64,000 nt of DNA, taken from assembly GCF_006538345.1 (NCBI RefSeq), contig NZ_BJKL01000005.1, positions 124,001 through 188,000 of the forward strand, in the 5' to 3' direction. This document shows, one piece after another, positions 19,241-27,558 of the stretch; position 1 is the stretch's first letter; every line of letters begins with the position of its first letter. The notes beneath the pieces were generated by a model. That model saw only the letters and a list, made by a program, of their open reading frames with translations, ran no database searches and was not told the origin of the DNA. The DNA comes from Alteromonas sp. KUL49. GTDB taxonomy: Bacteria > Pseudomonadota > Gammaproteobacteria > Enterobacterales > Alteromonadaceae. A program made the translations under genes and the position numbers.

Positions 19241-21460
19241 ATGTCTTTTGATGTTGACGAGGATATATTACAGGATTTCCTAGTTGAAGCGGGGGAGATT
19301 CTAGAGCAATTACAAGAACAACTCGTTGATCTGGAAAATAACCCTGAAGATGCAGATTTACTTAATGCTATCTTCCGTGGATACCACACGGTAAAAGGTG
19401 GAGCGGGTTTTCTATCTCTTACGGAATTAGTTGAAATTTGTCACGGTGCAGAAAACGTTTTTGACGTTATGCGCAACGGGCAAAGGACACTAACACCTGA
19501 GCTAATGGACACCATTTTGCAGGCTACTGATGTAGTTGTTGAAATGTTTGAAAATGTCAAAGCTAGAGAGCCATTAGAACCTGCAGATGCCAACCTCGTT
19601 GACATTCTACACAAGCTTAGCCATCCAGAAACTCCTGGTGAAAATATTTTCGGTGATGCGGAATCCGCACCTGCTGCAGTAGAAGCTCCGGTGGAAGAAA
19701 CACCTGCAGATGAAGAGTTTTCGCTCGAGGAACCAGAAGCCGCGCAAGAGAACGGCGGTATTGACGAAATTACCGAAGATGAGTTCGAAGCACTGCTTGA
19801 CGAACTTCACGGCTCGGGAGCGCCTGGCGCGTCTGCGCCAGCGGCTGCACCAGCACCAGCCTCACCAGCAGACTCTGGTTCAGATGACATTACTGATGAA
19901 GAATTTGAAGCATTGTTGGACGATCTTCATGGTAAAGGTAAGTTCGGTGAAGGCGAAGACACGCCTGCACAAACGCCAGCACCAGCGCCTGCGCCAGCCG
20001 CAGGCAACGATGACGAAATCACTGACGACGAGTTCGAAGCTCTGCTAGACCAATTGCATGGTTCTGGGCAAGGACCTTCTAAGGCTGCTGAAATTCAAAC
20101 GCCAACGCAAGCTAAAGAAGTTAGCGTTGACAAAGAAGCAACGGCTGCTGTGAACAAAGCTAAACAAGCTCAGTCAGCACCCGCTAAACCGGCAGCTCCT
20201 GCAGCGAAAAAACCTGCAGTACCGGCCAAAAAAGAGTCTCCTGCAGCCAAGAAAGACGATAAAAAGCCGGCGCCTGCTGCTCCTCAAGCGGAAACCACGG
20301 TTCGTGTAGATACCAAACGTCTCGATCAAATCATGAATATGGTGGGTGAGTTGGTATTGGTGAGAAACCGCTTGTTGAGCCTTGGTATTAACAGCAATGA
20401 CGAGAGTATGTCCAAAGCCATTGCTAACCTAGACGTGGTTACCGGTGACTTGCAAGGTGCGGTAATGAAAACCCGTATGCAACCGATCAAAAAAGTGTTC
20501 GGTCGTTTTCCTCGGGTTGTTCGAGATCTTGCTAGAAGTCTGAAGAAAGAAATTACCCTTGAGCTTGAAGGGGAAGAGACGGATCTAGATAAAAACCTTG
20601 TTGAAGCATTGGCAGATCCGTTAGTTCACTTAGTTCGAAATTCAGTGGACCACGGTGTTGAAATGCCAGATGACCGAGCCGCAGCGGGTAAGCCGCGTAT
20701 GGGTACGGTTAAACTTTCAGCCTCGCAGGAAGGGGACCACATCCTACTTACCATCGAAGATGATGGTAAAGGGATGGACCCAGAAAAACTAAAAGATATA
20801 GCCATTAGTCGTGGTGTTTTAGATGCAGATGCAGCAGCTAGAATGTCAGATGTCGAAGCATTTAACTTGATCTTTGCACCGGGCTTCTCTACCAAAACTG
20901 AGATTAGTGATATCTCTGGTCGTGGTGTGGGAATGGACGTTGTAAAAACTAAGATCAATCAGCTCAACGGTTCTGTAAGTATCGATTCTAAATTGGGTAA
21001 AGGTACTCGATTAGACATCAAGGTCCCACTCACACTGGCCATCTTACCGACGCTAATGATTGTTGTTGGTAAGCAGACCTTTGCGTTACCCCTTGGCGCG
21101 GTTAATGAAATCATCAATATGGATATCAAGAAGACCAACACAGTTGATGGTCAGCTGACAATGATCGTTCGTCAAAAAGCTATCCCATTATTCTTCTTGG
21201 GAGAGTGGTTAATTCGCGGCGAGAAAAATATTGATAAAGAGAAGGGCCATGTGGTCGTTGTCCAGATTGGAACGCAACAAGTTGGTTTTGTAGTAGATGC
21301 ACTTATTGGCCAAGAAGAAGTCGTTATTAAGCCGCTTGATGCGTTGCTACAGGGCACGCCTGGTATGGCGGGAGCAACAATTACTTCTGATGGTGGCATT
21401 GCACTTATTCTCGATATTCCAAGTTTACTGAAAAGGTATGCGCGAAAGTCACTTAAGTAA
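19241..21460 (+). CDS. cheA: Chemotaxis histidine kinase CheA
   Basis: CheA (739 aa) is the chemoreceptor-coupled kinase that phosphorylates CheY and CheB. Domains in order: P1 with phospho-acceptor His49 (RGYHTVKGGAGF); a long Pro/Ala linker carrying three copies of an acidic motif (ITEDEFEALLDELHG and variants at residues about 177-191, 217-231, 260-274); P3 dimer helices (VRVDTKRLDQIMNMVGELV); P4 ATPase (HLVRNSVDHGVE; DDGKGMD; GRGVGMDVV); and the C-terminal CheW-like P5. A canonical P2 domain is not obvious; the repeats occupy its place. Confidence 0.97.
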   Translation: MSFDVDEDILQDFLVEAGEILEQLQEQLVDLENNPEDADLLNAIFRGYHTVKGGAGFLSLTELVEICHGAENVFDVMRNGQRTLTPELMDTILQATDVVVEMFENVKAREPLEPADANLVDILHKLSHPETPGENIFGDAESAPAAVEAPVEETPADEEFSLEEPEAAQENGGIDEITEDEFEALLDELHGSGAPGASAPAAAPAPASPADSGSDDITDEEFEALLDDLHGKGKFGEGEDTPAQTPAPAPAPAAGNDDEITDDEFEALLDQLHGSGQGPSKAAEIQTPTQAKEVSVDKEATAAVNKAKQAQSAPAKPAAPAAKKPAVPAKKESPAAKKDDKKPAPAAPQAETTVRVDTKRLDQIMNMVGELVLVRNRLLSLGINSNDESMSKAIANLDVVTGDLQGAVMKTRMQPIKKVFGRFPRVVRDLARSLKKEITLELEGEETDLDKNLVEALADPLVHLVRNSVDHGVEMPDDRAAAGKPRMGTVKLSASQEGDHILLTIEDDGKGMDPEKLKDIAISRGVLDADAAARMSDVEAFNLIFAPGFSTKTEISDISGRGVGMDVVKTKINQLNGSVSIDSKLGKGTRLDIKVPLTLAILPTLMIVVGKQTFALPLGAVNEIINMDIKKTNTVDGQLTMIVRQKAIPLFFLGEWLIRGEKNIDKEKGHVVVVQIGTQQVGFVVDALIGQEEVVIKPLDALLQGTPGMAGATITSDGGIALILDIPSLLKRYARKSLK

Positions 21461-21490
21461 GTGATGAATTAATAAAGGAACATTACATCC

Positions 21491-22624
21491 ATGGTCTATA
21501 AAGTCCTGGTCGTGGACGATTCAACATTCTATCGTCGTAGAGTTACGGAAATAATCAACGAAGATAGAGAACTTGAAGTTGTTGGTGAAGCTAGAAATGG
21601 GCGAGACGCTATTGAAAAAATAGCGTCGTTGAGACCTGATGTAGTAACAATGGACGTGGAAATGCCTATTATGGATGGTATTTCTGCGGTCCGTGAGATC
21701 ATGAAGCAATCACCACTTCCCGTGGTAATGTTCTCTTCGCTGACACACCATGGCGCACAAGCTACGTTGGATGCGCTAGAGGCGGGTGCCCTAGATTTTC
21801 TACCGAAAAAGTTTGAAGATATTGCGGAGAACCGCAAAGATGCGGCGAGGCTTCTTTGCACAAAAGTGAGATTGATTGCCCGTCGTGGTATTTCAATGCG
21901 CAGGGTGGCGCCTAGACCGTCACTATCAACTGCTAAAAGGCTCTCACCCAGTGAACTCTCTCAGCCAATAAGTTCTTCGCCTACTCCAGTTCGAAATACA
22001 AGGGTTGCGCCGAGCCAGCCAGTACGACCGTCAGTGGGTTCAAGTAATAAGCATTATAAGTGTTTAGCCATTGGGGCCTCTACGGGCGGGCCAGTCGCAC
22101 TGCAAAAAGTATTGATGGCGTTGCCATCGAGTTTTCCGTACCCCATTATTCTAGTACAGCATATGCCAGGTACATTTACTCATGCCTTTGCTCAACGACT
22201 CGACAATAACTGTCAAATATCCGTTAAAGAAGCTGAGCAGGGGGATGTGCTCAAGGCAGGATGCGCCTATTTGGCGCCAGGCGGAAAACAAATGTTAGTA
22301 GAGTCGTCTGGGTCACAAAAGCGGATCAAGATTCTAGAGACCAGTCCATCTGACAAAATCAACTATAAACCTAGTGTTGATTTAACCTTTGGAACCCTCG
22401 CAAAAGCGTTTGGTGGGGATGTACTGGGGATTATCTTGACGGGTATGGGCGCTGACGGTAGAGAGGGATGCCGGGTGCTCAAAGGCTTGGGAGCTACAAT
22501 TTGGGCACAGGATCAGGCATCCTGTGTGGTTTACGGTATGCCACAGGCCGTGGCTTCGGCAAATATATCTACGCGCAGTATTTCATTGGACGAGATTAGC
22601 AGCTCTATACTTGCTGAAATGTGA
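21491..22624 (+). CDS. cheB: Chemotaxis methylesterase CheB
   Basis: CheB (377 aa) removes methyl groups from chemoreceptors when phosphorylated by CheA. Receiver domain with Asp55 ([13 protein letters not shown]), a Ser/Pro-rich linker of about 60 residues (140-195), and the esterase domain with the catalytic triad region: Ser in AIGASTGGP, His in LVQHMPG, Asp in GMGADGREG. No cheR is in the window. The motCD genes that follow cheB in Pseudomonas are absent; parC follows directly. Confidence 0.96.
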   Translation: MVYKVLVVDDSTFYRRRVTEIINEDRELEVVGEARNGRDAIEKIASLRPDVVTMDVEMPIMDGISAVREIMKQSPLPVVMFSSLTHHGAQATLDALEAGALDFLPKKFEDIAENRKDAARLLCTKVRLIARRGISMRRVAPRPSLSTAKRLSPSELSQPISSSPTPVRNTRVAPSQPVRPSVGSSNKHYKCLAIGASTGGPVALQKVLMALPSSFPYPIILVQHMPGTFTHAFAQRLDNNCQISVKEAEQGDVLKAGCAYLAPGGKQMLVESSGSQKRIKILETSPSDKINYKPSVDLTFGTLAKAFGGDVLGIILTGMGADGREGCRVLKGLGATIWAQDQASCVVYGMPQAVASANISTRSISLDEISSSILAEM

Positions 22625-22668
22625 TTTACCTTTAGTCAGCGAATAACGTAAAAGAACGAGAGACGTCA

Positions 22669-23433
22669 ATGAAAGTCTGGACAGTAGCAAACCAAAAAGG
22701 CGGTGTAGGTAAAACTACAACGACCGTAAGTTTGGGCGGCTTGCTTGCACAGCGAGGCAAGCGAGTACTCATGGTTGATACTGATCCTCATGCCTCGTTG
22801 AGTTATTATTTTGGTATCGATGCAGAAGCTTTGAGTCACTCCGTATACGATATTTTTGTTCATTCATCAGAAATGTCTGCCGATACAGTGATGGATTGTC
22901 TGTGCCCCACAAAGCTAGATAATCTATACGTACTTCCCGCGACAATGGCGTTAGCAACCCTCGACCGCACGATGGGAAGCGAGCAAGGTATGGGATTAGT
23001 ATTAAAAAAAGCGCTGGCCAAAGTAGAACGAGAGTTTGATGTAGTGATTATTGACTGCCCACCGGTACTTGGTGTGCTAATGGTCAACGCATTGGCTGCA
23101 TGTAATAAAGTTATTGTACCCACTCAAACTGAATATCTGGCGTTAAAGGGCTTGGACAGAATGATAAGAACGATGGAAATCATGGGACGTTCATTGAAGA
23201 AAGCGTTCGATACCGTGATCATTCCTACCATGTTTGATAAGCGCACAAATGCGGCCTTGGAGTCTCGTAAGCGATTAATGTCAGATTACGGTGACCGAGT
23301 GTGGCACGGTGTTATTCCTGTTGATACTCATTTTAGGGATGCCAGTCAGGTGCAGTTACCCATCTCAGCGGCGTATCCAAGAACCCGTGGTGTTACCGCC
23401 TACGCCAAGTTACTTCAGGAGCTAGAGAAGTAA
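22669..23433 (+). CDS. parC: Polar ParA-like ATPase ParC of the chemotaxis locus
   Basis: A ParA/Soj-family ATPase (254 aa) whose position between cheB and a CheW-domain gene is that of Vibrio ParC, which brings chemosensory arrays to the cell pole and distributes them at division. Deviant Walker A ANQKGGVGKTTTTVSLGG at residues 8-25, Walker A' VDTDPHASLSY and the IIDCPPVLG motif are intact. It is not a chromosome parA: no parB or parS-like site is near. The stop overlaps the next start (TAATG). Confidence 0.9.
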   Translation: MKVWTVANQKGGVGKTTTTVSLGGLLAQRGKRVLMVDTDPHASLSYYFGIDAEALSHSVYDIFVHSSEMSADTVMDCLCPTKLDNLYVLPATMALATLDRTMGSEQGMGLVLKKALAKVEREFDVVIIDCPPVLGVLMVNALAACNKVIVPTQTEYLALKGLDRMIRTMEIMGRSLKKAFDTVIIPTMFDKRTNAALESRKRLMSDYGDRVWHGVIPVDTHFRDASQVQLPISAAYPRTRGVTAYAKLLQELEK

Positions 23434-24422
23434 TGAATAAACAGGCGCCCTTTGCTCGTGAGGATGTGGTTGAGGCTTATTTAGATAGCCTGCTTACCGA
23501 TCCTGATGAAGTAAAAGCCGAGGTTAAACCAAAACCTCAGGCCGTTGCGGAGGTTGACGATCCTTCTGCACGTACGGCGAGGTTGTTAGAACAAGCTGCA
23601 AATCAGATTGCAAAGGAAGCAATGGCTTCACCGGTACCCGAAGGTTTTTCACCTAAGGCGGTTTCGTCTAAACCTGTACTTTCAGAGCCAAAAACACCGG
23701 AATCAAAGCCGTCAGTCCTTGCGACAGCACCAAAACAGAAAAGTATACCAACAGTACCAACAGCGCTTGCTGATGCTCCTCCTGTCAAACGGCAAGTAAA
23801 TCTTGATACTTTAACCGTTGCTCCAGAGAGCACAAAAGTTGAAGAGCCAGCGCTGCCGAAAAACGAAAGTACGAAAGTCAGCGATACGGAAGTTACACCC
23901 GATGAGGTTGTGGAAGAAGAAATCACAACTCCGCCACCGCCGACGCATACAGCATTGCAAGACAGCTTAGAGTTTGAATTTCAAGCGCTATTCTTTGAGG
24001 TAGCTGGGTTGACACTAGCGGTTCCCCTCACTACCTTGGGAGGGATCCACCAAATTGACAAAGTTGGGCCTTTATTTGGAAAACCACCCTGGTTTATGGG
24101 TGTAATGCTCCACAGAGAGGCTAAACTAAATGTTGTTGATACGGCATGTTGGGTAATGCCAGAAAAATATGATGAAAATCTCGCAGAATCGTTAAACTAC
24201 CGATATCTTATAATGTTAGGTGATAGTTTTTGGGGATTAGCTAGCGAAAAGCTGGTAAATACCGTGAATTTAACTAAAGATGACGTTAAATGGCGAGAGT
24301 CTTCAGGTAAGCGTCCTTGGTTAGCCGGGATGGTAAAAGAAAAAATGTGTGCGTTAATTGACGTTAATGAATTAATATCTATGCTTAACAAAGGTTTAGG
24401 CAGTAATGACCAGACGCCATAG
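23433..24422 (+). CDS. parP: ParP-like array-tethering protein with CheW-like domain
   Basis: A 329-residue protein. Residues 1-185 are Pro/Glu/Lys-rich and probably disordered; residues about 190-325 form a CheW-like fold (FEFQALFFEVAGLTLAVPL; LGGIHQIDKVGPLFGKP; MCALIDVNELISMLN). This architecture and position match Vibrio ParP, whose C-terminal CheW-like part binds CheA and receptors and which also contacts ParC. Overlap of one base with parC supports a joint role. The start MNKQAPFAREDVVEAYLDSLL is also typical. Confidence 0.85.
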   Translation: MNKQAPFAREDVVEAYLDSLLTDPDEVKAEVKPKPQAVAEVDDPSARTARLLEQAANQIAKEAMASPVPEGFSPKAVSSKPVLSEPKTPESKPSVLATAPKQKSIPTVPTALADAPPVKRQVNLDTLTVAPESTKVEEPALPKNESTKVSDTEVTPDEVVEEEITTPPPPTHTALQDSLEFEFQALFFEVAGLTLAVPLTTLGGIHQIDKVGPLFGKPPWFMGVMLHREAKLNVVDTACWVMPEKYDENLAESLNYRYLIMLGDSFWGLASEKLVNTVNLTKDDVKWRESSGKRPWLAGMVKEKMCALIDVNELISMLNKGLGSNDQTP

Positions 24423-24439
24423 TATTGGGAGCCAGTTTT

Positions 24440-24931
24440 ATGAGCGACGAAAGAACAAATAGCAACGCTAGCGACAACAATGATGAAGTACTCCAGTGGG
24501 TAACTTACCGCTTAGGTGAGGAAACTTACGGTATCAACGTGATGCAAGTGCAGGAAGTCCTGCGCTACACTGAAATTGCTCCAGTGCCCGGTGCGCCGGA
24601 ATACGTCTTGGGTATCATTAATCTGCGTGGAAACGTGGTTACTGTAATAGACACTCGCGCTCGCTTTGGTCTTCCTCCTACGGAAATCACTGACAACACT
24701 CGTATTGTTATTATCGAGTCTGACGAGCAGGTTGTAGGCATTTTAGTCGACAGCGTTGCTGAAGTGGTTTACTTACGCTCTTCTGAAATTGACAGTGCGC
24801 CAAATGTTGGTACTGAAGAAAGCGCTAAGTTCATCCAAGGTGTTAGCAATCGTGATGGTGAGCTACTTATATTGGTTGATCTCAATAAACTACTCAGTGA
24901 TGAAGAGTGGGATGAACTAAGCAACATCTAG
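24440..24931 (+). CDS. cheW: Chemotaxis coupling protein CheW
   Basis: CheW (163 aa) couples chemoreceptors to CheA. The SH3-like pair of subdomains is clear: VTYRLGEETYGINVMQVQEVL, then GIINLRGNVVTVIDTRARFG, and the C-terminal SAKFIQGVSNRDGELLILVDLN. An in-frame TTG at 24425 extends the frame, but GGGAG at 24427-24431 is well spaced for the ATG at 24440, which I chose. It is the last recognised chemotaxis gene of the block and is followed by a strong hairpin. Confidence 0.96.
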   Translation: MSDERTNSNASDNNDEVLQWVTYRLGEETYGINVMQVQEVLRYTEIAPVPGAPEYVLGIINLRGNVVTVIDTRARFGLPPTEITDNTRIVIIESDEQVVGILVDSVAEVVYLRSSEIDSAPNVGTEESAKFIQGVSNRDGELLILVDLNKLLSDEEWDELSNI

Positions 24932-24941
24932 TTATTACTTG

Positions 24942-24970
24942 TTGGGTAAGCATCATAGATGCTTACCCAA
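24942..24970 (+). terminator. Hairpin after cheW, possible terminator
   Basis: A perfect 13-bp inverted repeat (TTGGGTAAGCATC / GATGCTTACCCAA) with a 3-base loop lies 11 bases after the cheW stop. It lacks a clear U run (ATGTGTTGCTTTT follows), so it may be a weak terminator or a 3'-end stabilising structure rather than a classic intrinsic terminator. Confidence 0.5.
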
Positions 24971-25013
24971 ATGTGTTGCTTTTCGAATCTACTCAACAAA
25001 AAAGTAGTTATAT

Positions 25014-25448
25014 ATGGATATTGAGTTACTTCTGCCTTGGGTATCAGTACTTGTCCCCGTTGTACTTATTACAGCGATGGGATTATGGGTATTGAAATTG
25101 TCTAACCAAGTTAAGCTGCTCAACCAGCAAGTAGCTGACCTCGTCACTGCATCTGCCGAACATACCTCTGCAACAGTGGCAAAAGTGACTGATTTTGGTC
25201 ATCAGCAGGCTGAATCGCAGGCTCGAAGTCTGGTTGTCACTCGTCACCTACAGACATTACAGTCCGAGCTGGAATCGCTAGAGAGCCAAGTACGAGAGCT
25301 CAAGCTACAAGACCCTTCTGTGAGACCCTATCAAAGAGCCGCTGAATTAGTAAAACAAGGCGCTACCTTGTCAGAAGTGATGGAGGCTTGTGATATCCCT
25401 CAAGCCGAAGCTGAGATGCTAATGATGGTACATCAAAAATCAGATTAA
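25014..25448 (+). CDS. DUF2802 membrane-anchored coiled-coil protein
   Basis: A 144-residue protein of unknown function. A transmembrane helix at about residues 8-27 (PWVSVLVPVVLITAMGLWVL) is followed by a coiled-coil (about 30-100) and a C-terminal DUF2802 segment (PYQRAAELVKQGATLSEVMEAC) that looks like a small helix-turn-helix. Genes of this type commonly sit just after cheW at the end of flagellar loci (for example in Pseudomonas), which suggests a motility link, but no role is established to my knowledge. The metA operator starts 2 bases after its stop. Confidence 0.75.
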   Translation: MDIELLLPWVSVLVPVVLITAMGLWVLKLSNQVKLLNQQVADLVTASAEHTSATVAKVTDFGHQQAESQARSLVVTRHLQTLQSELESLESQVRELKLQDPSVRPYQRAAELVKQGATLSEVMEACDIPQAEAEMLMMVHQKSD

Positions 25449-25449
25449 A

Positions 25450-25481
25450 AGATGTTTAGACGTCTAGACGTAAAGATGTTG
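25450..25481 (+). promoter_or_regulatory. MetJ operator: four tandem met boxes
   Basis: Four contiguous 8-bp units: AGATGTTT, AGACGTCT, AGACGTAA, AGATGTTG. The second is the exact MetJ consensus (AGACGTCT) and the others match at 5-6 of 8 positions. The array runs into a TTGACA -35 element (25479-25484) with a weak -10 (CAAAAT at 25501-25506), so bound MetJ with S-adenosylmethionine would block the promoter of metA and probably the two metH genes. Confidence 0.88.
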
Positions 25482-25507
25482 ACATATTCTCGCGAATAGC
25501 CAAAATA
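25479..25507 (+). promoter_or_regulatory. metA promoter overlapping met boxes
   Basis: Perfect -35 TTGACA at 25479-25484 and a weak -10 (CAAAAT at 25501-25506, 16-bp spacer), 34 bases before the metA ATG. The -35 overlaps the last met box, the usual geometry for MetJ repression. The -10 choice is uncertain. Confidence 0.55.
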
Positions 25508-25540
25508 GGGGCATAGTCTTTCTGTTTATTGGAGCGAGTA

Positions 25541-26479
25541 ATGCCTATCCGAATTCCTGAACAACTTCCTGCCCAGGATGTGTTACTGGGAGAAAACATT
25601 TTTACAATGGATAGTGACCGTGCGGCGAATCAAGATATTCGTCCGTTAGAGGTCGGTATTCTCAATCTCATGCCTAATAAAATAGAAACGGAAATTCAGT
25701 TGTTGCGTTTGCTTTCTAATACGCCGCTTCAGATAAACGTTGATTTGATTCGTATTGACAATCAAGCTCCCAAAAATACCCCTCAGTCGCACATGGACGC
25801 TTTTTATCACTCGTTCTCTGATATTGCACAGAAGCGATATGATGGCCTCATTGTTACTGGGGCTCCGCTAGCGATGCTCCAATACGAAGATGTGAAATAT
25901 TGGGATACCATGACCACCATCATGGAATGGGCAAAGCGACACGTACAGTCGACCTTGTATCTGTGTTGGGGTGCTCATGCCGCGATGTACCACTTTTATG
26001 GTGTGACGAGGCAACTCAGAGAGACCAAATTTTCTGGAGTTTACGAACACTCGGTGAAAGCGCCAAGAAACGAATTGATGCGGGGCTTTGATCCTGTGTT
26101 CTGGGCACCGCATTCTAGATATGGTCACATAGACGAAGCAATCTATGATGGTGTAGAAGGGCTAAATGTAATTGCCGCGTCAAAAGAGGTAGGTGCGTAT
26201 ATTGTGGCGTCGGAAGATAAACGTATGGTGTTTGTCACTGGGCACCCTGAGTATGACCCTGACACGCTTAAAGATGAATTTAGTCGCGATATTGCGGCAG
26301 GCCAAACGCCAGACGTGCCGGTTAACTATTTTCCATGTAATGATCCATCGCTTCCTCCCATGGTACGATGGCGCTCGCATGGCAGCCTGTTTTTTACCAA
26401 TTGGCTCAATTATTACGTGTACCAGACAACACCTTACGATTTAAATCAATTAGCTGGTAGCCCGGCGTTGAAGAGGTAG
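25541..26479 (+). CDS. metA: Homoserine O-succinyltransferase MetA
   Basis: MetA (312 aa) acylates homoserine with succinyl-CoA (or acetyl-CoA in some members), the first step specific to methionine. The catalytic Cys142 is in LYLCWGAHAAMYHF; the MPIRIPEQLPA start, the NLMPNKIETE stretch and the FVTGHPEYDPDTL segment with the catalytic His are all intact. An upstream TTG in frame at 25529 is rejected because GGAGCGAG precedes the ATG at proper distance. It is followed after 3 bases by the first metH gene. Confidence 0.97.
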   Translation: MPIRIPEQLPAQDVLLGENIFTMDSDRAANQDIRPLEVGILNLMPNKIETEIQLLRLLSNTPLQINVDLIRIDNQAPKNTPQSHMDAFYHSFSDIAQKRYDGLIVTGAPLAMLQYEDVKYWDTMTTIMEWAKRHVQSTLYLCWGAHAAMYHFYGVTRQLRETKFSGVYEHSVKAPRNELMRGFDPVFWAPHSRYGHIDEAIYDGVEGLNVIAASKEVGAYIVASEDKRMVFVTGHPEYDPDTLKDEFSRDIAAGQTPDVPVNYFPCNDPSLPPMVRWRSHGSLFFTNWLNYYVYQTTPYDLNQLAGSPALKR

Positions 26480-26482
26480 CAA

Positions 26483-27550
26483 GTGACGAAACTCTCAGTA
26501 AACCATACCCTTGATAAATTAACAGCGGCAGCAAAAGCACGTATTTTGGTGCTCGATGGCGCTATGGGTACCATGATCCAGCAGTACAAACTTGAAGAGT
26601 CTGATTATCGCGGCGAAGCGTTTGCCGAGTGGCACTGTGACCTCAAAGGCAATAATGACTTGCTAGCGATTACCCAGCCGAAGATTATTTATGATATCCA
26701 TTGTGGGTACCTGGAAGCTGGCGCTGATATTTTAGAGACCAATACCTTTAATGCGACTACCATCGCCATGGCTGACTATGATATGGAAGCTCAGTCCCGT
26801 GACATCAATTTAGCGGCGGCCAAACTTGCCAGACAAGCAGCGGACGAATTTACTGCAAAAACACCAGACAAACCGAGGTTTGTAGCCGGTGTGTTAGGGC
26901 CAACAAACCGCACAGCATCTATTTCTCCTGATGTAAATGATCCGGGCAAGCGAAATGTGACTTTTGATGAACTCGTAGAGGCTTATGCAGAATCGACAGA
27001 AGCACTTATCGAAGGTGGTGCTGACCTCATTATGCTCGAGACCATATTCGATACTCTCAATGCCAAGGCGGCTGCTTATGCCGTTGACCTTGTATTTGAA
27101 AAGTTGGGCTTTAAGTTACCCGTAATGGTGTCGGGCACAATTACTGATGCGTCTGGACGTACCCTGTCTGGGCAAACGTCAGAAGCTTTCTACTACTCTA
27201 TGCGACATGTGGCGCCATTTTCTTTTGGCTTAAACTGCGCGTTGGGTCCTGATTTACTGCGTCAATATGTTGAAGAAGTGTCAGTCGTTAGTGAATGTCT
27301 GGTATCGGCACACCCCAATGCCGGGTTACCTAACGAGTTTGGAGAATACGATCTTGAGGGTCCTGAAATGGCTGCACACATTAAAGAATGGGCAGAATCG
27401 GGCTTGGTAAACATCGTAGGTGGGTGTTGTGGAAGTACTCCAGACCATATTCGAGATATATCAAATGCCGTTGCCAGTATTGCCCCACGTAAAGTGCCTT
27501 CGTTTGAACCGAAGATGCGTCTATCTGGTCTTGAGCCGTTCGTACACTAG
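26483..27550 (+). CDS. metH: Methionine synthase, homocysteine-binding subunit (split MetH, part 1)
   Basis: A 355-residue protein equal to the first domain of cobalamin-dependent methionine synthase. It begins with [15 protein letters not shown] and contains the zinc-binding cysteines in [11 protein letters not shown] and [11 protein letters not shown], ending at [11 protein letters not shown] with a stop where E. coli MetH continues into the folate domain. The start is GTG at 26483. The next gene carries all remaining domains, with its own ribosome site 8 bases on, so the enzyme appears to work as two chains. It shares the MetJ-controlled operon with metA. Confidence 0.93.
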   Translation: MTKLSVNHTLDKLTAAAKARILVLDGAMGTMIQQYKLEESDYRGEAFAEWHCDLKGNNDLLAITQPKIIYDIHCGYLEAGADILETNTFNATTIAMADYDMEAQSRDINLAAAKLARQAADEFTAKTPDKPRFVAGVLGPTNRTASISPDVNDPGKRNVTFDELVEAYAESTEALIEGGADLIMLETIFDTLNAKAAAYAVDLVFEKLGFKLPVMVSGTITDASGRTLSGQTSEAFYYSMRHVAPFSFGLNCALGPDLLRQYVEEVSVVSECLVSAHPNAGLPNEFGEYDLEGPEMAAHIKEWAESGLVNIVGGCCGSTPDHIRDISNAVASIAPRKVPSFEPKMRLSGLEPFVH

Positions 27551-27558
27551 GAGTTAAC

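Noticed and set aside
22669-23433. Chromosome or plasmid partition parA
   Set aside because: No parB or parS-like repeats nearby; position between cheB and a CheW-domain gene fits ParC.
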